Position numbers and translations under genes: made by a program. From the NCBI GenBank assembly GCA_963787205.1, contig CAWBCD010000001.1, positions 1 through 64,000 of the forward strand: a DNA stretch of 64,000 nucleotides, read 5' to 3'. This DNA is from DATFNI01 sp963787205 (GTDB taxonomy: Bacteria; Bacteroidota; Rhodothermia; Balneolales; DATFMH01). A model generated the notes under the pieces. It was not told the origin of the DNA. It made no database searches and was given only the letters and a program-made list of their open reading frames with translations. This document shows positions 47,861-55,597 of this stretch, in pieces (the stretch's first letter is position 1; the number at the start of each line of letters is the position of its first letter).

Positions 47861-50584
47861 CTACTTAATAAGCACCATCGACTTGATAATCTGTCCCGCC
47901 TGCGTTTTAAGCCGGTAAAAATAGACCCCGCTAGCCACTCTCGAAGCGTTCCAGACTACCTGATGTACCCCGGCAGACTGCCTTGCGTCGATCAGTGTTT
48001 CAATTTCCTGTCCGAGTATATTGTATATCGATAATTTGACATGTCCGGCCCGGGGTATGACATACCGAATGTTCGTGGTAGGATTAAAGGGATTCGGATA
48101 GTTTTGATCCAACGTGAGCTTATCGGGTACCTGCGGAGTCTTATCGATTGGCGTACCCTGCGTTGAATAGGTTATCTGCAGGTAGTCAAAATCCATATAT
48201 CCCCAATAGCCGCGGATGGAAATAGCGTTTATTCCATTTTGCGCCGTGATGGTGGTATCAAAAGGCAGCCATTGTTGTTTCGGGGCCTTGAAGTACATCT
48301 CTCCCAGGGAGTCACCGTTGACAGCCAGTATCTGGGTTTTATAGTCAAATGGCAGATAATAGCGGATCTGGATATCATAACTGTCCGCTTTCATGATGCC
48401 CAGATTGTTCCAGGTAATGATGCCGTTATTTTCATTCATGTTTACGTATTTGCCACCACTTGCTCCTACTACCTGATTTTCAACCGTCGTATTGCTGCCG
48501 GTCAGTGTTGCGTTTTCAGCCTCAAAGGTTTTCGTTTCCAGGGTAGGCAGAACATTGATGGTGTCAGGAGCGGATTGAACGGATAAACCATCATTGTCTA
48601 CTGCCCGCGCAAAAATGACATGTTGGCCTTCCTGAAGATTTTTATAAGGAAGGATATACGGTGTTGCTTTTACTGTGTCGATGACGTTGCCATTATCGCT
48701 AAAAGAGACATATTGAATAGAGCCATCGGGATCCGTAGCGGTCGCCGACAACATGATGTTTGCGCCCGGACCCAGATTCCGGTTACGGTCAGGTTCGACG
48801 AGCGTTAAATCGGGAGGTTGTTTAGTAGAAAGGCTGCCAAAAACTTTAAACTCCCATAACGAAAAACCCCACTGCGTAGCTTTTTTAATCCCATACATTC
48901 TTACATACCTCGCCATCGGCGGGTTTGAAAATATAAGGGAGTCGACACCGCCATCTCCGCTGTCAGTATGGTATACTGTCGTCCAGCTTTGACCATCGAG
49001 TGAAACATCAATATCATAACTGGATGCGTAAGCTGTTTCCCAATCGAGCACTACCGACGACAGGTTATATGCTTTGCCCAGATCCACATATATCCATTGG
49101 TTATCGTTATACGTACTGCTCCAACGGGTATTCATATTGCCATCGAAAGCATAAGACGGCTTATCATTACCCAGTCCGGTTTCATTTGAAGAAGAGTAGG
49201 CTGGCCGGTCTAATGCCCTGTTAATCTTTCCAGCCGGCACTACATAAACAGTCGCATACGCCGTATCAGCAGAATTATTGGCACCCGCTGCAATCAGCGT
49301 ATATGTTGTCGTGTCCGTCGGATTTACTACTTGCGTCCCAGCAGAGTCAACCGGGGTTCCGTCAAGCGTTACCGATTGCGCTCCTTCTACATTCCAGCTC
49401 AGTTGACTTGCCCCGCCCGCCTCAACCTCGGCAGGTGAAGCTGTAAATGATGATATCCACGGTTCGGTCAATTTTACAGTAACCTGATTGGGATAATTCA
49501 CCTTCATGCTGTCCATATTCTGAAGACCACGCGGCCAGTTTTGCGTCAGCCCGGAGCGATTCTGCCACCAGTCGTACCATTGCCAAACCAGGGCGCCGGC
49601 ATACCCTTCCTGGAAGTATGTCTTGTACACATTCTGGTAAGATACACCCGCCACATTATCCGGCAGGAAAAACTCCCCAACAACCAGAGGTTTATTCAGT
49701 TTCCAGGTAGAAGCGCTATGAAGGATCGGGGTGATACCGGCCGATTGCCAGTCGTAGTAATGGACCTCATAAAAATCCAGTGTCCCTTTTGGATCACCGC
49801 CTGCAGCAATCAGTCGATCATCGCGATAGTAATTGTAGTTCTGAGTTCCAGTGGAGCTCAGATTCACATCGGTCTGGGAAATCAGGCTCCAGGAGCCGTT
49901 CGTCACCTTCGCATCCGGATCGGTACGGTGGATCGCCCCCGCCACCATATTGACAAACCGCTGGATATCCAGCATGGAAACCCTTGCTGAAATGGGTACT
50001 CCGTTGAACCCGAATTGTTTGGTCATCCCCTCAGGTTCATTAAATACTTCCCAGCCCAGTATACCCGGATGGCCCTTCAAGGCCTTTACAATAGGTATCA
50101 AAGCATTATTGATGTATTTACGGGTATAGCTTGAATCGGTCAGTAATTTCTCATTTCTGTCGAGTTGTGTAGCATCGGTCACTTTCAACATGTCAAAAGA
50201 CCACAGGGACAACAGCAGAGTGACATGATGTGACCATGCATCATTAAGAATAGCACGCAAATCGTCAATGGTCCCCTGTCCCGGACCAGATACCGAATCC
50301 GCATTCCAGGCGGGGGAATTGGTACCATCGATATGAACCCAAAAGCGCATGGTGTTGCCACCGTGTTCCTGGACTGATTTGAAGATGCTATCGAATGTAC
50401 TTAAGTCCGTTACACCCGGACCAACATCACGAGCAAAATTTACCCAGGCAATGTTGCCACCGCTCAGGAACAAGTTCTGCCCTTTATGTTCAATACGATC
50501 CAGGCTCTGGGACCTGGATAACCCGACTATCCCGAATAACAGGACTACCGGTACCAGCAAGACACAAAATTTTATCTCCTTCAT
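47861..50584 (-). CDS. Secreted multidomain GH5 probable beta-mannanase with CBMs and C-terminal sorting tail
   Basis: This 907-residue enzyme has GH5 from about 25 to 370 (ILGWEVFNEPEGM and KPLVVGEFFLPD). It is followed by a PKD/Ig-like domain (about 375-455), an F5/8 type C / CBM32-like domain (about 460-590, AFDGNMNTRWSSTYNDNQWIYVDLGK), and an Ig-like domain (about 600-690). A CBM35/CBM6-like domain (about 690-810, FEAENATLTGSN) comes next. The end (about 825-907) is a type 9 secretion-type sorting domain: LDQNYPNPFNPTTNIRYVIP and ASGVYFYRLKTQ. It is thus likely displayed on the cell surface. The leader is VLLVPVVLLFGIVGLSRSQ. It lies upstream of the single-domain GH5 paralog. Confidence 0.9.
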   Translation of the reverse strand: MKEIKFCVLLVPVVLLFGIVGLSRSQSLDRIEHKGQNLFLSGGNIAWVNFARDVGPGVTDLSTFDSIFKSVQEHGGNTMRFWVHIDGTNSPAWNADSVSGPGQGTIDDLRAILNDAWSHHVTLLLSLWSFDMLKVTDATQLDRNEKLLTDSSYTRKYINNALIPIVKALKGHPGILGWEVFNEPEGMTKQFGFNGVPISARVSMLDIQRFVNMVAGAIHRTDPDAKVTNGSWSLISQTDVNLSSTGTQNYNYYRDDRLIAAGGDPKGTLDFYEVHYYDWQSAGITPILHSASTWKLNKPLVVGEFFLPDNVAGVSYQNVYKTYFQEGYAGALVWQWYDWWQNRSGLTQNWPRGLQNMDSMKVNYPNQVTVKLTEPWISSFTASPAEVEAGGASQLSWNVEGAQSVTLDGTPVDSAGTQVVNPTDTTTYTLIAAGANNSADTAYATVYVVPAGKINRALDRPAYSSSNETGLGNDKPSYAFDGNMNTRWSSTYNDNQWIYVDLGKAYNLSSVVLDWETAYASSYDIDVSLDGQSWTTVYHTDSGDGGVDSLIFSNPPMARYVRMYGIKKATQWGFSLWEFKVFGSLSTKQPPDLTLVEPDRNRNLGPGANIMLSATATDPDGSIQYVSFSDNGNVIDTVKATPYILPYKNLQEGQHVIFARAVDNDGLSVQSAPDTINVLPTLETKTFEAENATLTGSNTTVENQVVGASGGKYVNMNENNGIITWNNLGIMKADSYDIQIRYYLPFDYKTQILAVNGDSLGEMYFKAPKQQWLPFDTTITAQNGINAISIRGYWGYMDFDYLQITYSTQGTPIDKTPQVPDKLTLDQNYPNPFNPTTNIRYVIPRAGHVKLSIYNILGQEIETLIDARQSAGVHQVVWNASRVASGVYFYRLKTQAGQIIKSMVLIK

Positions 50585-50636
50585 AACCGTACCCTTGATC
50601 TTAGAAACCAGCAGTTTTTGTCTTTCATCCCTTTAA

Positions 50637-51884
50637 TCATAATGATGGTTTTACAGATGACCTCCTGGTTTCGATTTTATTTGCAGCGCGGGTTGTACGA
50701 TGCATTCCCTCAAGACAAGCTCGTGAATTATGATAACTGCATTTCCAATCGCAGACCTTGTCATCTTCGTATGAAATGCCATCGCGATTGACACGTGCAA
50801 CCCAATCACCATTTTTAAAATCAACAATGAATTTTTTTATAAACTCCCATACGGCAAGTGATGCGTCGAGGAATACCTGATCGCCTGTATTTTCATAAGC
50901 GTTCAGGAAGCCCACCAGAGCCTCCGCTTGCGGCCACCACTCTTTGTCATCATTCGTAATTCCATTGTCATCAATCTCAGTCAACAGCCCGCCATCCTGA
51001 TCCAGGCCTTTTTCCAGTACATACCTGACAATCGTCGTTCCCGACTGGATTACTTGTTCCCTAAGTGCTTGGTCATCAATCACTTCGGTTGCTTCCTGAA
51101 GCAGCCATATCGACTCAATATCATGGCCAAATGAAATAATCTTTGATTTTGGCTTCCAGTCATCATCGAGGAAGTTTACAAGATGTGTTCCATCCTCCGC
51201 GATAATGTGGTCGAGAAATAGCTGAATAAGCGACCTCAATTTGTTTTTTAAATCTTTGGATTTATTACACCTGTACAGATTGGTGTACGCCTCAAGCAGA
51301 TGGAGGTGTGTGTTCATACTTTTCGGCTCATTAATATCCTTTTCGCTGAGACGCGCATCCTCATGAAGCTGCCAGTCCCTGCTGAATGCCTCGAAGTACC
51401 CCTTGTTGATCGGGTCCGCGCTCTTTGATTCTACCAATTGGTAAAGATTCTCAGCTATATCCAAAGCTGTTCGACAACCAAATACCATGAAATATTCTGC
51501 AAGAGCATAGATAGCAAATGATTGGGCGTAAATATGTTTCCTGTCGTCCAGTACTTCTCCTTTAGCGTTAAGCATCCAATAGAAACCGCCATATTCATTA
51601 TCAAAGAACTGGCTCAAGAGGTAGGAATAGGCACGATCAGCGAGATCTTTGAGAATCTTGCTTCTGAATCGCCGGTGGCAGGCGCTGAATGCCCAAAGCA
51701 GCCGGGCATTCATGATGAGTCCTTTGGAGGCGGCAGCATCGACGGTATTATCATAAGCTATCCGGCCAACAAAACCACCATTCTGCTCGTCTATAGCATT
51801 ATTCGTCCAATAAGGAATGATATTATTCAGCAGTTCCTTGCTAAGCTCATCACCCAGTTTTTTTAAAACAGCCACTTCATCCAT
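50637..51884 (-). CDS. ce: Cellobiose 2-epimerase (mannobiose to mannosyl-glucose)
   Basis: In known mannan pathways this cytoplasmic enzyme turns beta-1,4-mannobiose into mannosyl-glucose for GH130. The 415-residue protein has no signal peptide. Key histidines match characterised enzymes: His193/195 (NTHLHLLEAYTNLY), His254 (ISFGHDIESIWLL) and His385 (DWKCSYHNSRACLEG). WWPQAEALVGFLNAY is also typical. It starts only a few bases after the GH130 stop, as in a translationally linked operon. It has the same fold as the exported paralog at 45152-46549 but low similarity to it. Family assignment is firm; the substrate follows from the neighbours. Confidence 0.92.
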   Translation of the reverse strand: MDEVAVLKKLGDELSKELLNNIIPYWTNNAIDEQNGGFVGRIAYDNTVDAAASKGLIMNARLLWAFSACHRRFRSKILKDLADRAYSYLLSQFFDNEYGGFYWMLNAKGEVLDDRKHIYAQSFAIYALAEYFMVFGCRTALDIAENLYQLVESKSADPINKGYFEAFSRDWQLHEDARLSEKDINEPKSMNTHLHLLEAYTNLYRCNKSKDLKNKLRSLIQLFLDHIIAEDGTHLVNFLDDDWKPKSKIISFGHDIESIWLLQEATEVIDDQALREQVIQSGTTIVRYVLEKGLDQDGGLLTEIDDNGITNDDKEWWPQAEALVGFLNAYENTGDQVFLDASLAVWEFIKKFIVDFKNGDWVARVNRDGISYEDDKVCDWKCSYHNSRACLEGMHRTTRAANKIETRRSSVKPSL

Positions 51885-51887
51885 AAA

Positions 51888-53108
51888 TCAATTACCCTCC
51901 CTTGCGGATGCCCGGGCATTATTTTTCCTTATCAACTTAAGATGTTCTTTCACTACATCTGCCGAATAAAAGGCGTCGGGAGGGGAATTTTTTGCAAAAT
52001 CGAGTAAGCGATCCACCGATGTAGATGCGACATGGATTCTGGTATCAGATGACGCATAGTAGATGTAAATTCTGTCATCCACGTCCCGAATCCAGCCGGA
52101 GCAAAACACTACGTTCGACACATCACCCACGCGTTCGTTTCCAATCGGAGCGATCAGGTAGTCACCCGGCATGCGTGTAACCTGCCATGGCTTGTTGACA
52201 TCGGTGACAAACAGATACAGAACATATCTGAGACCAGCAGCCGTATTTCTGACTCCATGGGCCAGATGCAACCATCCCTCCCGTGTTTTTAACGGTGGCG
52301 GCCCCTGCCCATTTTTAGCTTCTTTGACGGTATGATATATTTTAGGATCGATAATCAACTCCTTATCAGCTACCGGCTTCTCGATATCATCAACCAATGT
52401 CCAGCCGATTCCACCCCCTTTACCGGTTTCGATAAAATCATCCTGGGGACGGGTATAAAAAGCATATTTCCCATCGACGAACTCCGGGTGTAAAACAACA
52501 TTTCGTTGTTGCGGTGATGGTGTTGCCAGATCCGGCAATCGCTCCCATTTCTTCAGATCGTGAGTCCGTGCGATACCGGCTTGAGCCACTGCTGAACTGG
52601 TATCGGACTCCGACGCATTTGCATCTTTACGTTCCGTGCAAAACACTCCATAAATCCATCCATCCTCATGTTTAGTCAGGCGTATATCGTAAACATTCGT
52701 ATCGGGGTTTTCAGTTTCAGGCATGAGAATTGGTTCATCCCAAAAGCGAAAACCTTCGGTGGGGACCTCACTTTCGGCTACAGCAAAAAAGGATTTACGA
52801 TTTTTACTTTCTACACGGGCCACTAACAGATATTTGTCACCGAGTTTTATGGCGCCGGGATTGAACACTGAGTTGATCCCCATCCTTTCCATCAGATAGG
52901 GATTTGTTTCCGGATTAAGATCATACCGCCAGTTAGGGGGAACATGAGATTCAGTCAACACAGGGTTCTGGTATCGTTTATAGATCCCGTTCCTGTCATC
53001 CAAAACCTTATTTTTTTGCTTTATAACATCATTATAATAAGCTCGCAACTTATCATAACGTTCTTTAAAAGATGATCCCATAATAGTATGTTCACTTAAG
53101 ACCAGCAT
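51888..53108 (-). CDS. mgp: GH130 4-O-beta-D-mannosyl-D-glucose phosphorylase
   Basis: This phosphorylase splits mannosyl-glucose with phosphate into mannose-1-phosphate and glucose. The 406-residue protein matches the GH130_1 type: NPVLTESHVPPNWRYDLNPE, NVYDIRLTKHEDGWIYG (catalytic Asp141), GIARTHDLKKWERLPDL, PSPQQRNVVLHPEFVDGKYAFYTRPQDDF, GGGIGW and WLHLAHGVRNTAAGLRYVLY. No signal peptide, so it is cytoplasmic. The start at 53108 overlaps the stop of the symporter gene by one base (TGATG); the Met at 53081 (MGSSFKERYDK) is an alternative and matches relatives better. With the 2-epimerase encoded next, it forms the known mannobiose phosphorolysis pathway. Confidence 0.94.
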   Translation of the reverse strand: MLVLSEHTIMGSSFKERYDKLRAYYNDVIKQKNKVLDDRNGIYKRYQNPVLTESHVPPNWRYDLNPETNPYLMERMGINSVFNPGAIKLGDKYLLVARVESKNRKSFFAVAESEVPTEGFRFWDEPILMPETENPDTNVYDIRLTKHEDGWIYGVFCTERKDANASESDTSSAVAQAGIARTHDLKKWERLPDLATPSPQQRNVVLHPEFVDGKYAFYTRPQDDFIETGKGGGIGWTLVDDIEKPVADKELIIDPKIYHTVKEAKNGQGPPPLKTREGWLHLAHGVRNTAAGLRYVLYLFVTDVNKPWQVTRMPGDYLIAPIGNERVGDVSNVVFCSGWIRDVDDRIYIYYASSDTRIHVASTSVDRLLDFAKNSPPDAFYSADVVKEHLKLIRKNNARASAREGN

Positions 53109-55018
53109 CAGTCATATTGTTTTTTAAAATTATTTTCAGGCAACATAATCTCTTCAGATAGCTTAATATTTGAGAATTCATAATTTCCCGCGGTATCAGG
53201 CATTTGGGGATAGTCCGTGATTTTATCATACCAATTGAATTTCAGGATCAATGAAGTCACTACAATAATACCAACACAAATGAGCAGAGACGTATACTCT
53301 TGTATCACAAGGAATATGCCCGCAGCAGTGAGTGCTGTTTGCCAAATTATGCCAATGACAATATTAAACGCATCTCTCTTGAACCCGTTATTTGCTTCGA
53401 GTCCCGGGTATTCCTGCACCACTTTTTCATGAACCGGCTTCCAGAAACCCCACGGGCGCACTTTTATGTAAAAGTTCTTCAGTACCTCTTCGTTATCCGG
53501 TTTTGTCAACAAACTGCCTGCTATACAGCCAATCAGTGAAAGAAGGAAAATGATCGGGAATGTGTAAAGCGTTAGCACATTGGACATCAACGTGGGAACA
53601 ATCATGGCGGCCAGAATTCCGCCAACCATTCCCCAGAAATACCCGTAACTGTTAAAACGCCACCAATGCCATTTCAAAAGATTGGAAGCTGTATAACCGC
53701 CATAAAGTGCTGCCACCAACCATTCAATAATATCATTCAGTGAGTGAACCAGCAAACCAACACTTGTTCCGAAGACAACTACCAGCACTGACGTAAGATA
53801 GCTCATCCGTACATATGTCCTTTCGGAAGCGGTGGGATTGATATATCTTTTATAGATATCATTCACAATGTAAGCCGGTGCTGCGTTAACGGTAGCTGCA
53901 AAGGTAGACATAAATGCCGCCATCAGCGCCGCGATCAGGAGACCCAGGAGGCCAACCGGCAAAAAGTTGCGCATGGCAAAGGGCAGAATCCGTTCGAAGT
54001 CGACAGAAGCCCCCACTGCTTTAAGCTGTCCGCTAAAAAAGGCGAGCGCCAGAACCGTAAGCCCTGTAATCAGCATATATCGGGGAATCAGCAGTACAAC
54101 ACTTACCAACCCGCTCATTTTAGCTGCCTCCTTAGGCGTGCGGGTCGACAAAACGCGTTGCATATCATAATTGGGCAATGGGCCGGCACCGCTCTGAAGA
54201 ACACCTTTGAAAAGCATAAACGTAAAAAATATCGTGAACAGGCTGTAACCATCCTGTTGTATTTTTTTGTTCGCCGAGTCCAGGATGCCGGTCCAGTCAA
54301 GATGCAGTCTCCAGCCAAAGAATACATTGCGCCATCCATGGGGGATGAAGTGGTCGAGCATCTGTGGAGAAACGTGTTGCATCGCGATAATTCCAACCCA
54401 CACACAAGCAACGGTCATGATGAAAAACTGAAGCACTTCCGTGAAAACGACGCTGTACATCCCTCCTTTCACCACATAAAGGGTCGTTATTGCGATGATT
54501 ATCAAGCCATAAAGATCGAGATTAATCGTGGGATTGGCAGAGAGTTTGAACGGGATAAAAGTTGCCGTGAATTTTCCAATGCCGACAAATGCGTATGCCA
54601 GAAAACCCACTACGTTGACCAGTGCAAAGATCACGACCATGATATGAGCCATTTGTGCACCCTTATCCTCTCCAAAACGGAATTTTATCCACTCCGCCCC
54701 TGTCATAACTCCCGAACGCCGCAGCCAGACTGACAAGTAAACCATCAGGAAAATTTGGTTAAAAACGGGCCACAACCAGGGTATCCATACACTCTTCAAA
54801 CCATAAACAAAGAGCAGGTAAACCATCCACATTGTTCCGCTGATATCAAACATGCCCGAAGCGTTGGAAAGGCCGAGCATATACCATGGCAACTTGTTAC
54901 CACCCAAAAAATAGTTTTGAATGCTCTTCGAAGCGTGCTTGGATATCCAGAAACCTATCCCAATAGTGCCCAGGATGTATCCCAAAATGATCAGAATATC
55001 GATAAGATGGAGATGCAT
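53108..55018 (-). CDS. Sodium:solute symporter (SSS family), probable mannobiose transporter
   Basis: This 636-residue inner-membrane protein has the SSS pattern of about 14 hydrophobic helices, beginning LHLIDILIILGYILGTIGIGFWIS. It contains the family signatures FLGGNKLPWYMLGLSNASGM and GLLGLLIAALMAAFMSTFAATVNAAPAYIVNDIY. The family uses sodium to move sugars and other solutes. Symporters of this type are encoded beside GH130 and 2-epimerase in known mannan operons, so mannobiose is the likely cargo, but this is inferred. It is the first gene of the minus-strand operon that runs to 42289; its stop overlaps the GH130 start. The C-terminus has an extra soluble stretch and another two helices. 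Confidence 0.9.
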   Translation of the reverse strand: MHLHLIDILIILGYILGTIGIGFWISKHASKSIQNYFLGGNKLPWYMLGLSNASGMFDISGTMWMVYLLFVYGLKSVWIPWLWPVFNQIFLMVYLSVWLRRSGVMTGAEWIKFRFGEDKGAQMAHIMVVIFALVNVVGFLAYAFVGIGKFTATFIPFKLSANPTINLDLYGLIIIAITTLYVVKGGMYSVVFTEVLQFFIMTVACVWVGIIAMQHVSPQMLDHFIPHGWRNVFFGWRLHLDWTGILDSANKKIQQDGYSLFTIFFTFMLFKGVLQSGAGPLPNYDMQRVLSTRTPKEAAKMSGLVSVVLLIPRYMLITGLTVLALAFFSGQLKAVGASVDFERILPFAMRNFLPVGLLGLLIAALMAAFMSTFAATVNAAPAYIVNDIYKRYINPTASERTYVRMSYLTSVLVVVFGTSVGLLVHSLNDIIEWLVAALYGGYTASNLLKWHWWRFNSYGYFWGMVGGILAAMIVPTLMSNVLTLYTFPIIFLLSLIGCIAGSLLTKPDNEEVLKNFYIKVRPWGFWKPVHEKVVQEYPGLEANNGFKRDAFNIVIGIIWQTALTAAGIFLVIQEYTSLLICVGIIVVTSLILKFNWYDKITDYPQMPDTAGNYEFSNIKLSEEIMLPENNFKKQYD

Positions 55019-55165
55019 CTATACCAACCTAAATCTTTTTAATGATTGCCTGCACGAAACCCATAATACTGTTTTAAAAAATCAAAGGCCCACGACACGC
55101 ATAAACACGAGACAAACCGGTGGGTGAATCACTTTTACCGGATTTAACCCGGATTATTCACCAAG

Positions 55166-55265
55166 AAATTTAGTGGTGGGCAAGGCGTCACGGAAATGGC
55201 GCCAGAATCGTACTTGTGTACGTTGATAAGCCATTTTTGGGACAACGCAGCCCACCGCTAAATTT
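55166..55265. repeat. 100-base element bounded by 16-base inverted repeats
   Basis: Ends AAATTTAGTGGTGGGC and GCCCACCGCTAAATTT are inverted with one mismatch. Inside is a small hairpin CGTAC-TTGT-GTACG (55209-55222). No coding potential. It is directly preceded by another inverted pair, GGTGAAT...ATTCACC (55123-55162), whose reverse complement contains AATCCGGGTTAAATCCGG. Confidence 0.6.
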
Positions 55266-55485
55266 CGAAGCTATGAATCATCATACCCAAAATTGAGTAT
55301 TCCTATCAAATTTATAAACATAATAAAATCAATATTATGACTACTTATTATGCCTCTTTTCGTGAATAATTCGGGTTAAAGAGGTGTATTATTTTCGAAC
55401 GTAGTCAGATCATATAATCCAACCGATAGCACAAAAACCAAAGGATCGATTTTTTCAGAGAACCTGCCCTAAAAAGGCAGGAAAT

Positions 55486-55527
55486 AAAAGGAGGCAGCCC
55501 CAAAAGTTTCTGTGACTGCCTCCTTTT
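55486..55527 (-). terminator. Rho-independent terminator after the first beta-helix protein
   Basis: Twelve-base perfect stem AAAAGGAGGCAG/CTGCCTCCTTTT with an 18-base loop, 71 bases past the stop; A-rich on the plus strand before it. Confidence 0.85.
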
Positions 55528-55597
55528 GAATTCAAGACCTAAACAAACTGGAATAGCATAATCTTCAGATATCGGGATCATGCTATTATTACCAGAT

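Larger units (their letters stand above)
55019..55597. other. 579-base region with inverted-repeat elements and terminator
   Basis: No gene. It holds an inverted-repeat element (55123-55162), a 100-base element bounded by 16-base inverted repeats (55166-55265), a GTGAATAATTCGGGTTAAA copy (55362-55380), a CCTGCC/GGCAGG hairpin (55463-55481) and a strong terminator (55486-55527). It should also carry the operon promoter. Confidence 0.6.
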
